From Prorocentrum cordatum (lineage: Eukaryota; Sar; Dinophyceae; Prorocentrales; Prorocentraceae): a stretch of 64,000 bases of DNA. Where the stretch lies: contig CAUYUJ010003652.1 of the NCBI GenBank assembly GCA_963575745.1, forward strand, positions 2,501-66,500, written 5' to 3'. How positions within the stretch are numbered: position 1 is the stretch's first letter; each line of letters starts with the position of its first letter. The notes below the pieces were generated by a model. It was not told where the DNA came from. It saw nothing but the letters and a program-made list of their open reading frames with translations, and searched no databases. Position numbers and translations under genes: made by a program. This document shows positions 1 through 10,891 of the stretch, piece after piece.

Positions 1-299
1 AGGAGATGCTGTGGGGGATTATCAACAGATGGAGGAGATGAACTGATAATGAAGGGACGCATGAAGGGGATGGGGTTCAGAAGACATGACGAGGGACGGA
101 CGAGGGACGTGAAGGAGCAGGGAAGGAAGGACGGAGGAGGAGAGGGATGATGATGAGGAGGAGGATGATGAGGAGGAATCATAATAATAATGTTATTCGT
201 TTGCAACTAGTAAAATCAGTAATACTAATATGTAGAAGACCAGGCATAATAATACGAATCATCAGAATGACACTATTCATCATTTTTTTAAGAATATAA
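1..299. other. purine-rich non-coding DNA
   Basis: GGA/GAT-rich sequence with no convincing coding potential, leading into the hexamer array. I see no gene or RNA here. Confidence 0.5.
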
Positions 300-859
300 C
301 TGTTCAAACTACAAGTAGTGATAGTACTGATTCCAATAATACTAGTAATGCTACTACTACTACTACTAAGCATAACAATACTAATGCTACTACTAATACT
401 CATACGAATACTACTACTACTACTACTAATACTAATAATAGTCATACTCATACGAATACCAATGTGAATACTAATATTAATACTAATACCAATACTAGTT
501 TTACTACGAATACTAGTACTAATACTAATAGTAGTATTGTTACTAATACTGATACTATTACTACCACTAATTCTAATACTAATACAAGTACTAACACTAA
601 TACTAATACTAGTACTAATACTAATACTAACACTAATACTAATACTAATACTACTACTATTACTAACACTAACACTAATACTAATACTAATACTAATACT
701 AATACTAATACTGATACTAATAGTAGTACTAACACTAAAACTAATACTAGTACTACTACTAATTCTAATTCTAATACTAATACTAATACTAATACGAATT
801 TTCATACTCACACTAATACTAATACTAATACTGATACTAATGCCTAATACTTATATTAA

Positions 860-891
<32 letters not shown>

Positions 892-1660
892 ATACTGCTA
901 CTAATACTAATACGAATACTAATACTCATACTACTACTACTACTAATACTAATACTAATACTAATACTAGTACTAGTACTGGTACTACTACTAATATTAA
1001 CACTAACACTAACACTAATACTAATACTAATACTACTACTAATACTAATACGAATACTTATACTACTACTACTACTATTAATACTAATACTATTACTAAT
1101 ACTAATACTAATACTACTGCTATTACTAATACTAATACTAATACTAATACTAATACTAATACTAATACTAATACTAATACTAATACTAATACTAATACTG
1201 ATACTAATACTAATACCAATGCTAATACTAATACTAATACTATTACTAATACTAATACAATACTAATAATACTACTAATACTAACACCTAATACTAATAC
1301 TATTACTATTACTAATACTAATACTAATACTAATACTAATACTAATACTAATACTATTACTACTACTAATACTAATGCTACTGCTAATTCTAATACTAAT
1401 ACTAATACTACTACTACTACCACTACTAATACTAACACTAATACTAATACTACTACTACTACTACTACTAATATTAATGCTAATGCTAATACTAATACTA
1501 GTACTAATACTAATACTAATACTAATACTACTATACTAATACTAATACTAATACTAAATACTAATACTAATACTAATACTAATACTAATACTAATACTAA
1601 TACTAATACTGTATACTAATACTACTAATGCTAATACTAATTTTTACTACTAGTAATGAT
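300..1660. repeat. TAATAC/ACT hexamer and trimer microsatellite array
   Basis: About 1.3 kb made almost entirely of TAATAC/AATACT hexamers mixed with ACT trimers. The purest stretches are at about 1130-1200 and 1560-1610. All frames on both strands give runs such as Asn-Thr or Leu-Val repeats, which is what an expanded microsatellite produces. Interruptions are single substitutions, so the array has partly decayed. Confidence 0.97.
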
Positions 1661-1689
1661 GATATTGATAATACGAATCAGAATGCGAA

Positions 1690-2062
1690 TAAGGATAAGA
1701 AGCAAAAGAAGAGGAGGATGAGGATGATGAGGAGGAGGAGATTGGATGAGGAGGCGGCCAAGCTCTCGGCACAGGCTGTGGGCGTAGCAGGCTGGAGGCC
1801 CCACGAGACCATGGGCGAGTAAGACGGGGACGCCGAGAATGCTGGGAGGGGGGAGGGGCGGCCATTGGGGAGCGACGGAGGGGCAGATTGGGGTGCGGGT
1901 GAGGAGGAGGAGGATCAGGAGGAGGACGAGGAGAAGGAGGAGGAGGAGGAGGAGGAGGAGGAGGAGGAGGGGGTGCGGGGGAGGAGGAGGAGGAGGAGGA
2001 GGAGGCGGAAGAGGAGGAGGAGGAGGAGGAGGAGGAGGAGGGGAAGGAGCAAGCGGACGGAT
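1690..2062. repeat. GGA-rich polypurine tract 1
   Basis: Purine-rich on the + strand. GGA/GAG runs are densest at 1905-2050, and a short mixed-sequence patch lies at 1750-1860. The mixed DNA at 2063-2270 that follows could hold an exon remnant on either strand, but nothing is recognisable. Confidence 0.9.
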
Positions 2063-2270
2063 GGTGAGACGCGGGCCCGCGCGCAGTTCTCTGACAAGTC
2101 AGTCGAATTCATCCAGACGAAGACAGAAGACGCCTCGTCTGCCGCTACGCAGGCTTCCCTTGCGTGAATGGAGAGATCAGGGACGGCAGGCATGACATTA
2201 AAGGGGCAGTCAGGGTAGGGTGGAACCTGCTCCTGTTGCATGTGTGCATGTGGACAAGAAATGGAGAGAC

Positions 2271-2271
2271 C

Positions 2272-2341
<70 letters not shown>

Positions 2342-2395
2342 TAGAGAGATAGAGGGGGGGAGAGAGAGAAAGAGAGAAAGAACGTCAGGAGAGAC
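2271..2395. repeat. GA dinucleotide repeat
   Basis: A nearly pure (GA)n run on the + strand with a few ATAGA interruptions. Confidence 0.95.
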
Positions 2396-2457
2396 CTATC
2401 TGTGCGGGAGGGACAGTGACGGACGACGCGGAAAGAGAAGGAATGCTCTGAGCAGCG

Positions 2458-3424
2458 CGCCGAGGAGGAGGATGAGGAGGATGAGGATGAGGAGGAGGAG
2501 GAGGAGGAGGAGAAGGAGGAGTTGGAGGAGGGGGAGGAGGAGGAGGAGGAGGAGGAGGACTGGGAGAAGGAGGAGGAGGAGGAGGAGGACGAGGGGCTGA
2601 AGCTTGAGGAGAAGGCTGACGGAACAAAGGGAGGAGGAGGCGACGGAGAAGGAGGTGGAGGAGGATGAGGAGGCGAAGGAGGAGGAGGACGGACGGGTCG
2701 GATGTGGAGGCGGAGGAGGAGGAGGAGGGGGAGCAGGCGGAGGAGGATGTCCACTCTTTGGGCGCACCCGACTGCCCCCCCGTCCCCGTCCTCCACCTCG
2801 TCCCGCGCCTCTGCCCGCCTTGGAGGGCCCCGCCGTGTCCGAGTCGAAGAACTGCGCGGACTCCGGTGCCCGGAGAGGTCTCGATATCCTGGAGTGCCGC
2901 GCTCAGCTGCCGCCGCTGATGAAAAAGGAACGGAGGAGGAGGAGGAGGTGGTGGAGGAGGAGTACTTAGGAGGAGGAGAAGGAGGAGGAGGAGGAGGCCG
3001 AGGAGGGCGAAGGGAGGAGGAGCGGGAGGAGGAGGAGGAGGAGGAAGAGGCGGAGGAGGAGGAGGAGGAGGAGGAGGAGGAGGAGGAGGGGGCGCAGGAG
3101 GAGGAGGAGGATGAGGAGGATGAGAAGGAAGAGGGCCATGAGAAAGGAGGGAATCTTCGGATGGGGAGGAGGCGGAGGATGAGAAGGAGGAGGATGCAGA
3201 CGAGGAGAAAGAGCAGGAGGAGGAGGACGGCTGAGGCTGACGAGTAGGTGGAGGAGGATGTGGAGGACGCATGAGGAGCAGGAGGAGGAGGAGGAGGAAG
3301 AGGACCGATGGGGCGGAGGCGGAGGCGGCGTTGCAGGAGGAGGAGGAGGAAGAGGAGGAGGAGGAGGAGGAGGAGGAGGAGGAGGAGGGAGGGAGGAGGA
3401 GGAGGATGAGGAGGAGGAGGACCA
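2458..3424. repeat. GGA-rich polypurine tract 2, about 1 kb
   Basis: A long (GGA)n tract, broken by one mixed-sequence patch at about 2755-2930. The purine/pyrimidine strand bias is extreme, so the tract is a candidate for triplex (H-DNA) formation. Long reading frames across it on either strand read as Glu/Gly/Arg or Pro/Ser/Leu runs and are low-complexity artefacts. Confidence 0.95.
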
Positions 3425-3770
3425 GTGTAAACCCAAGAGTCACCAACGATGTTGAAGTATATCCTCCCCTCAAGCTCCTTCTTCATAGGCCCGTACAACG
3501 GTTCATTTCCACAGAGAGGCCTGCCTTGTTGGAAGACAACCGTTTGAAGACCCTGAAGCATGCCAAAAGAGTGCTCTCGGGATTTCAACGCCACGGATCT
3601 ACCTGACTGTGGCGTCTTGACGACCCTGAATCGTGCCCTACGTTACTTCTGGGACTTCAACACACCGAATCATCGTAGCTGATGCACCCTCATAATCGTG
3701 AATCCTTCCAGAACGCCATTTCTGGTACGTCGATCATGGACATCCGTGAAGCTCTTGTATTTTTTAAACG
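3425..3770. other. unique spacer, possible minus-strand coding remnant
   Basis: Mixed-composition DNA between the polypurine tract and the 83-bp repeats. The minus strand at about 3594-3430 reads as normal-looking peptide (it includes GMLQGLQTVVFQQGRPLCG), but the frame then runs into the polypurine tract. It may be a fragment of an old coding exon. I recognise no family. Confidence 0.3.
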
Positions 3771-4098
3771 ACGGTGCGTGGCGCTAAGGTGAGGGCTACA
3801 TTTTTGAAAAGGAGCCGCCCTCAATCCGTGAAACTTTTGCAGTTTTGAAAGCGAATGTGCGCGGCGCGAAGGCGCGAGCCACATTCTGAAAAGGAGCCGC
3901 CCTCAATCCGTAAACCTCTTGCAATTGTTTAAAACAGATGCGCGCGGCGCTAAGGCAAGAGCCACGTTTTGAAAACTACCCGCCCTCAATCCGTGAAACT
4001 CTTGCACTTTCTTGAAAACGAATGTGCGCGGCGCTAGGGAGAGAGCCACATTTTGAACACGACCCGCCCTCAATCCGTGAAACTCTTGCACTTTATTC
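3770..4098. repeat. 83-bp tandem repeat, four copies
   Basis: Four head-to-tail units share the blocks GCGCTAAGG, GAGCCACATTTTGAAAA and CCGCCCTCAATCCGTGAAA. The GCGC(T/G)A block starts at 3781, 3864, 3947 and 4031, giving a period of 83-84 bp. A fifth, separated copy is at 5203-5256. The unit has no open coding potential. Confidence 0.92.
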
Positions 4099-4209
4099 CC
4101 CACCTAGGCTCTGCCTAGAAGGGTTCTTACTGTGTTGGCTTAAAGGGCCGGTCAGTGGTCCTCGCCCCGGGCGGTTCCCCCGGCATCCGCCCCGTGGTTC
4201 CCCCAGTTA

Positions 4210-4386
4210 CGTCCTCTTAGCTTAGCGTTGCTCATCTCATCTTTGCTTAGCCTAGCTTAACTTAGCTTAGCTTAGCTTAGCTTAGCCTAGCCTAGCTTAG
4301 CTTAGATTAGCTTAGCTTAGCCTAGCCTAGCTTAGCTCAGCTTAGCTTAGCTTAGCTCAGCTTAGCTTAGCTTAGCGCAGCGCAGC
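4210..4386. repeat. TTAGC pentamer array
   Basis: A run of TTAGC/CTTAG pentamers with CCTAG and CTCAG variants. It follows about 110 bp of unassigned DNA (4099-4209). It is not a plant- or animal-type telomere repeat, being pentameric and grading directly into another pentamer. Confidence 0.93.
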
Positions 4387-4895
4387 ATTAACATAGTATA
4401 TCATAGCATAGTATAGCATCGCATAGCATATCATAGCATAGCATCGCATAGCATAGCGCAGCATAGCATAGCGCAGCATATCATAGCATAGCACATCATA
4501 TCATAGCATCGCATAGCGCAGCAACTCATATCATAGCATAGCATACCATAGCATAGCTTAGCTCAGCATAGCACAGCGCAGCATAGCATAGCATATCATA
4601 GCATAACATAGCATAGCGCAGCATATCATAGCATAGCATAGCATATCATAGCGCAGCACAGCATAGCATAGCATATCATGTCATAGCATATCATATCATA
4701 GCGCAGCACATCATATCATAATATATCATATCATAGCGCAACATGCCATACCATATCATAGCCTAACACATCATAGCATAGCGCAGCACATCATAGTATA
4801 TTATATCATAGCGCAACACAGCATATCATATCATCGCATATCATAGCATAGCGCAGCATAGCATAGCATATCATAGCATAGCATAGGTATTAAGC
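4387..4895. repeat. CATAG pentamer array
   Basis: About 500 bp of CATAG with frequent CATAT, CGCAG and CACAG variants. It differs from the preceding TTAGC array essentially by TT to AT, so the two arrays may share an origin. Confidence 0.93.
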
Positions 4896-4897
4896 TG

Positions 4898-4932
4898 TAC
4901 TGCTGCTGCTGCTGCTACTACTACTACTACTC

Positions 4933-4994
<62 letters not shown>

Positions 4995-5019
4995 GCTACT
5001 GCTACTGCTACTGCTACTG

Positions 5020-5075
<56 letters not shown>

Positions 5076-5100
5076 ACTACTACTACTGCTACAACTGCGA
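4898..5100. repeat. CTA/CTG trinucleotide array
   Basis: A trimer microsatellite of ACT/CTG units interrupted by GCTACT hexamers. Reading frames through it give poly-Ser, poly-Val or poly-Leu and are not genes. Confidence 0.95.
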
Positions 5101-5202
5101 CGATGAGGATAAGGAGGAGGACTGCGTTTACCGTTACTACTACGATTGCTCTCCTCGGGGTCCAACTCCTAGGTAGGGTCGCTCTGGGATTATTTGACAA
5201 CG

Positions 5203-5256
5203 CATGTGCGCGGCGCTAAGGCTAGAGCCACATTTTGAAAACGACCCGCCCTCCAT
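5203..5256. repeat. fifth, dispersed copy of the 83-bp repeat
   Basis: Repeats the GCGCGGCGCTAAGG and GAGCCACATTTTGAAAACG blocks of the array at 3770-4098. All the pentamer and trimer arrays lie between copy four and this copy, so they may have expanded inside an originally continuous array. Confidence 0.85.
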
Positions 5257-5287
5257 CTGGGAAGCCGTGGCCAATTCTTGACGCTTC

Positions 5288-5304
5288 GCGTATCCCCACT
5301 AGGT
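5288..5304. repeat. left 17-bp target-site duplication of the LINE
   Basis: GCGTATCCCCACTAGGT is repeated exactly at 38458-38474. The left copy directly abuts the spliced-leader relict and the right copy directly follows AAAAAA. This is the signature of target-primed reverse transcription. The final T could instead be the first base of the SL. Confidence 0.88.
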
Positions 5305-5322
5305 CCGTAGCCTTGGCTCAAG
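5304..5322 (+). other. relict dinoflagellate spliced leader at the LINE 5' end
   Basis: TCCGTAGCCTTGGCTCAAG matches the 22-nt dinoflagellate SL apart from a 3-nt internal deletion (ATT). Dinoflagellate mRNAs receive this leader by trans-splicing, so a genomic copy at a retroelement boundary means the element came from a trans-spliced mRNA that was reverse transcribed. Confidence 0.88.
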
Positions 5323-5435
5323 CCGTCTGGTGGGCCTGCTCCCCTCGGGGCAATCTCCCACCGCTCAAGGGGGCGCCCGGACGCCGCTTGACCCTTCAGC
5401 CCAGGGCCGCTGTCCCCCAACTGGCGACGCAAGCG

Positions 5436-7763
5436 ATGGCTGATCCGCACCAGGGACAAACAGGATATGGTGACCGAACAGTACGCAGCATGGGAGTCCG
5501 TGTGCTGGCACCGGTGGAGACATCTCCCCCCCATGGTGAGCAGCCCCCGCCTACACGCGTGGCTGAGCCAGCACCGAGTGCGGATCCGAGACCACCCCCA
5601 AGACGCGAGGGGGAAGAAGACTCACAGGTGCTGGTGGAGGGACAGGTCCCTGAGAGGAATCCTGAGCACATCCCATTTCCCCCCACACCTCCCGCCTCCC
5701 CTCGCAGTGGAACGGATGGCCCGCAATGGACGCGAGCGGCGGACGCACCTCGGTCAACAGCGGTTGGAAATAGAGACGAGGAGCATGCGTGGGAGTCAGC
5801 TCTGGAAGCTTGCCCAAGTGGGGAAGACAGAGCTTCCCCCCCGACAAGGGTAAATATTGACCCTCCGCAGGATGGCGCGGACCGAAACGTCACTGCTCCT
5901 CCCCTCTCTTCCTATGATTCACCAGTGACCGTGGCTATCGGCCGCTCCTCCCCCTCTTCTCATCCTCTGGATGTGCAGGATCCACATGCCGCGTCACCTG
6001 GAGAGTGGCAGGACGGCCAGGGATTGGCTGGCGGAGCGTCCGACGCTGGGGAAGTGCCGTCAGGGACAGAGACGGCTCCCCCACGGCCCCATGCTAGGGG
6101 TCCCGCTACAAGAGATCCGACGTTCCCCAACGGTGACCCCCTTATCCCCGTGCATTTTACCAGATCCAGCGGCTATCGGCTGCGCCTTCTCTTCCCCCCC
6201 TCCATTATCACTTGTGAATGTGGCTATCGGCCGCGCTTCCCCCCTCTCTCATCCTCCTTGTGCGAGCGACTTACCAGATCCCGCGGCTATCGGCTGCGCC
6301 TCTTTTCTTCCTCCTCCTCCTCCTCCTCCTCACGAGAGGCAAGATGGCTCGGCCACGGTTCAGAGACCCCGCCGCGATGCCGAGGCACGCATGTCCGAAC
6401 CCCCCGATGTGGCAGCTGTGGGCAATGCCACCTATATTGGAGCTACGCAGAGGGAGGGACGCAAGCCTCCACCACCGCCTTCCCAACTTGGCTCCCCAGC
6501 GCCGACGCGGCCGTGGACCTTGAAATAACCCCCGCCGTGCCCTTCAACCCGATGGGGGTCGGCGCGGATGGGGAGGGGCAGCATGACACGGAACGCGGCC
6601 GTGGTGTTAGGGCAGGGTCAGACTCGGGAAGAGGGTCGAACCCGAGCGAAGGGGAGCAAGACGATAGACTCCCGCACGACGAGGCATACCACTGGGGTGG
6701 CGTGGATGAAAGCACCTCCGACTCGGACGCTTGGGGTCAGTACAGCCCAACCTCCCCTCCGCCAGGTATCTGGTCATCTCGATCGGGAAGGGCAGGGGCG
6801 CACGGCCCAGCAAGAGGAGATGACAGTCGCGGACAAGGGGGGCAATGCCCCCAGTCCAGACCCCCCCCGCCTCCAAGAGGGGATGTGTCACGTAATATCG
6901 ACTCACCCTGCCAGGCCCCCGTAGTGATGGGCCCTAGGAATACCATGAGGGGGGGCCCCTTTTCAGCCCTGCTCGAGCACCGCGAGCCTAGGGCCCCCCC
7001 CCGCAGCCGAGTAAGGTGTGACGGAGTGGTCGAGCTGATAAGCCGATGCTGGCTCCGACCCCCCCCGGGGAACGTAGGCCCCCCAGCGACAGGTGGAGAC
7101 AGCCGGCCCGACAGGGACCAACCGGAACGGGGAAGCACAGGGGGCCCCCACAGCTGTGCGTCAGCTATGGCTCAACTGGACCTTTCTTGGCTGGTCTGGT
7201 CCATCACGGGCGCCGACCACGAGGCCAGGCTTGGTGGGGTTGGGCCGGGCCCTGTCCAGGTGCTCGCCTTCCGCTTTGCCAGTCTTGCACAGGGCCCGGA
7301 CATCGGGGATGACATCCACGAGGTGTGCGAGCCTACACAGGAGGAAAACCTAGCGGCGGAAATGGAATACGACACGCTATACCACGCCGCTCTCTACGCG
7401 GACACAGGGATGTGCGAACCGACGGACGAGATCTTTCCCCCGACTCTCCTCGGTATGCCCAGGTGGCGTCACGATCCTGCGCCCGACGCGGCGGACAGTT
7501 GTCCTACTGACACTAACTTGGGGCGAAAGGCCAGGATCTGCAAACACCTTGTCCGCGAGCACCGCCGCAACGCGGTGCACTTCCCGGGCCGCGGCGAAGT
7601 CCGACGTTGGGCCATCAGCAGAGGACGCTGGGTCGAGGCTGGTACAGATGTCCTCTCATCGCCGCAATGCGGCTTAGGCCGCGACTGGTGGGTCATTCCA
7701 GCCATTCCCAGCGCCGAGCCGCAGCCCTCTGGCATAGGGGGGCCCCGGGCCCAGGGACTTTGA
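5436..7763 (+). pseudogene. LINE 5' unknown protein, Pro/Gly/Arg-rich
   Basis: An open frame of about 775 codons from the first in-frame ATG; the same frame is open back through the SL relict. Most of it is low-complexity Pro-, Arg-, Ser- and Asp-rich sequence and includes three in-frame copies of the TATCG hairpin repeat, read as GYRLRL/GYRPRF. The last 150 residues (about 7310-7740) look more like a folded protein: an acidic segment, then a basic stretch (RKARICKHLVREHRR), then aromatic residues. I recognise no family. By position it corresponds to the leader or ORF1 region of a LINE. The hairpin repeats within it make it doubtful that all of the frame is translated. Confidence 0.45.
5931..6300 (+). 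repeat. cluster of four TATCG mini-hairpin repeats with pyrimidine tails
   Basis: Copies start at about 5931, 6168, 6220 and 6282. Each has the core GGCTATCGGC within a short inverted repeat (GCGGC or GTGGC, TATCG, GCTGC or GCCGC), followed by a C/T-rich tract of 15-40 nt. Further copies are at 22445, 37293, 37342 and, outside the LINE, at 38516. Confidence 0.8.
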
Positions 7764-7815
7764 AGGCGACAACCCGACAGGGCCCTGGCCCGTAAGCAAC
7801 ACCTTTCAACTGATC

Positions 7816-9496
7816 ATGATTGGGGATTTCCTTCACCCCAAAGGCAGATGTGGAGAGTGTGGATGTTGGTACACGAGGCAGGACATGAATAGCTGCATCG
7901 TGTGTCGCAGGTTAGGGTCACCATGGGTCACCGACACGGACAGCTCTCCCACCACCGAATTGGAAGCTCCCAGACACCCCCGGGCTGGACCTGCTGGGCA
8001 CAAGGCTCACCTTCCAGCTGGCCAGGGTGGGAGCTCGATACGCTCCCATCGCCAGCCACATCGACGGCGAGCGGCGCCCTTCAGAGACCACCAACTTCTC
8101 TGCGGTTTGGCTGATGGCCGAGCTCCTCGCAGCATGGTGTCACATGACGGAGGTCGAAATGGAGAACCACGGGGGTCGAGGCTTGCCGGCAGGGCGAATG
8201 CCCAGTACACAAGGAGCATGGGACGAACCGGCATTTTGGGCAACGGCTGGCTCCTTGGCCAGGCTCTGCTGTGCATCGATGGAATGGGTTATAGAGGCGA
8301 TGACGCACATTCAACACACCATGCGAGAGTACCCTCTCGGCGACCAGCTACGCGAATGGGCCCCGAGATGCCTCTCGAACGTCCCCGCCGCCAGCGTGCC
8401 GGCACAACCCCCTGCAGCAGGAGGCCCGGCTCAGAGTGCACAGGACCCAAGGGCCAGGTACCAGCGCTGCTTCGAAGGACTCCAGATCGGAAACATGGAA
8501 TGGCTCCGACGAGAAATCGGAGGTACGTTCTTTGATCAGGCCCTCGCTATCACCCCAGCAGATAGAGCATGGGCAACAGACGCAAGCCCTGAGGCGATAG
8601 AGGCTACAGAAGTGGCGTGCCGAGCCGTGGTGGCGGCCGCCATAGACAGCGGGAGACCAATAGCTTACAGCCTAGTTCCTGGAACCCCGCGCGGGGAGGC
8701 TTTACGATTGGAAATCGCACTTCGGACGAGGGCGAGAGGAATCGGGGCCCCAGTAGCCCGAGAAGGTAGCCAACAGGGTAGCACACGAAGGGGAAGCGAG
8801 GCACGCGCCACGAGCATCCCAAGGCCAATCCCGACCGCGTTCCCATCCCACAGAAGCGAGGGGAACGCCCGGCGAGTGCTACAAGAGATCCAGGACATCC
8901 GCACTCAGGTTGCGAACGACAACATTCCACCCAACATGACATGGAGTCGACTGTTGGTCCCCTTCATCTGGGGCACAGCGACAGAAGAAGGAAGAGCCAC
9001 GCTCGAGTGTGCGTTTGAGGCCACAGGGATCCCCTGCTCCCTAGCCAGACGGGCTGGCGAGAGATGGCAACAAGTGGGAGTCGCTACTCTTGAGGGAGCG
9101 CGCCGCAGGCTCGGGCTGGCCGCAGCCAACTTGACGACAGAAATCGGAAGAGCATTCGCATCCCCCCTACTAGGGGGGTATATAGACCCTCCGCTGCAGG
9201 AAAGCATGATGAGATGGCTTGGTCCCCACGGACAACTCCAGGAAGCGGTGCTAACGGCAGACAGAGAAGCGGTAGAGAGCGGCGCGCGTCTGCGGAATGC
9301 CCGAATCCAGGACAGAAGCAACGGGAATGGGGGCAGCACAGCAGGCAGGCAGCAGCCCCCCTCCCCCGCGCGAGGAAGGGCGAAAAGCACCACCCGTGGC
9401 ATGAGAATGCCAGACAGCCGTCCGGGGGACAGACCAGCGACGGCGACAGAGCTGCCGCGCAGGCCTTCAGCAGGGGAGGAACGCTGGGCGCCTTGA
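7816..9496 (+). pseudogene. LINE unknown protein with an N-terminal zinc ribbon, frameshifted
   Basis: Begins MIGDFLHPKGRCGECGCWY. Two Cys pairs (CGEC and CIVC, about 15 residues apart) at 7846-7910 suggest a small zinc ribbon. Coding then moves to another frame near 8000 and continues to 9496 as about 490 codons of mixed, partly helical protein with many Trp, Glu and Arg residues. A third frame appears to carry the tail on to 9690. I recognise no family. Its place between the leader and the RING protein is consistent with one long LINE polyprotein broken by indels. Confidence 0.45.
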
Positions 9497-9708
9497 TCCG
9501 GGCACTCGACGCCGCGCAGAGGAACGACGAGGCGGCAGGCAGAACCAGGCAGCATAATGTAGACCGCACCTCGTTCAATGGATCAGAAGCCCAAACAGAA
9601 GCAGACGGGTTGCTCAGAGAAACCAGAGCTCGGCTGGACCCAGCGAGCTGGATATCCAGAGCCATGTGGCTCTGCCTCGCGCCCCACTAAGGCCCCCTTC
9701 TGAGGCCA

Positions 9709-10891
9709 GTGCTCCAGGTGCGAGGCATAGACGGCCGACCTTTCGAAGTCCTCAACAGATGGTTACACATCGCTGATGTGCATACCCCAAATGACATCGG
9801 GCGCAGATCGGGCGAGGGGGGGGAACAACCCCCAGTTCCTTACCCCCCCTTCGGGAACCTGCAGATATGCCTCCTTCTAAAGACTACTGCATTCAAGGCG
9901 TGCCTAACAGAGGAGGAGGCATTCGCCACAACACGAATCCTCACAGGGAGCTTTTATTCGGCCATCGCTTGTGCGGCTGATCCACCTGGCGACGCGAAAG
10001 GGGCCCTTCCAAGCAGGCCAGCCAGAGCAAATCCCGGCATGGGACACTGGGGGGGGGGGGGAGCAAACATGCACCATCTGCTCTGGGGAGCTCCGAGGGG
10101 TGGTGGAAGTCCTTGGCCTATGTGGGCATAGGTTTCACAGACAATGCCTGGATCAGTGGAGGCTAAGTCAGCCAGGGGTCTTCAGAGGAGGAGACAACGC
10201 CATGCCAGTTCGCTGCCCCTACTGCAGGGCCAAGGACAGAGGCAGCATCGCGGCGCTGCTCCCAGGGCACCCTCCCCCCAGTGAGGCACAGGCGGCATTG
10301 CAGCTGAGGGGCGGAGTCTTAACCCCCATCAGGCTCCACATCGCATACGGTGAGCTAGCAGCTGCTGCAGCTGCAAGAGCAACGGAGCTGGACTACCTTA
10401 GGGCTGACCTAGTGACAATACGGAGGCCCAACACATACATCACGGTCAGGGACATGCAGAGAATCCAGGACTACGTTGAAGATAGTAGGAGGCCTCCAGC
10501 GCAACCTGAGGGCATGGACGTGGACGACGATATGGACCACGAGCCAGACAGGTCTACCCCTCCCTCCGACCTCGACGACGAAGAGGGGCAGGGAAACAAT
10601 AGCGCGCCGGCTCCCCCATCCAGACAGGAAAGGATGAACGCAACCCCAATCATTGCTCAGGGCAGATGGGCTGCCATCCTTGCCAGGCATCCTCCGGGAG
10701 GTCCTAGGAAGAGGGGGCCGGCCACCTTCCCAACACCCCTCCTTATGGCAGCGGTCAGGGGGCTGAGGGCTGAGCTCGTCATTGCAAGAGCTCCGCTGGT
10801 CGGGGACAGGCATGCGGACGACGCAGGCACCATAGCTTTCTTTGTTCAGCCCGAGCGCCTACGAGCAGGTGAAAGAACTAGTTTGCAGTAG
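9709..10891 (+). pseudogene. RING-finger protein of the LINE
   Basis: Reading starts in one frame (9709-about 9960) and continues in another (9971-10891). The shift lies near a G-homopolymer at about 10035-10050, a possible assembly error. Residues encoded at about 10068-10230 form a clear RING-H2 pattern: CTIC, then CGHRFHRQC, then CPYC (C-x2-C ... C-x-H-x2-H-x2-C ... C-x2-C). RING domains of this kind are usually E3 ubiquitin ligases. The rest is an Ala/Glu-rich helix and an acidic Asp/Glu stretch (about 10510-10600). RING domains are unusual in LINEs. The function in the element is unknown. Confidence 0.7.

Noticed and set aside
448-1619. Long frames on both strands through the hexamer array
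   Set aside because: They encode only Asn-Thr, Leu-Val or Ser-Ile dipeptide runs from a microsatellite.
1915-3594. 559-codon minus-strand frame
   Set aside because: Most of it is Ser/Pro/Leu runs from the GGA tract. Only short ends look like protein, so I kept it as a possible exon remnant and not a gene.
4210-4386. TTAGC array as a telomere or subtelomere
   Set aside because: It is pentameric, degenerate, internal and grades into CATAG, unlike known telomere repeats.
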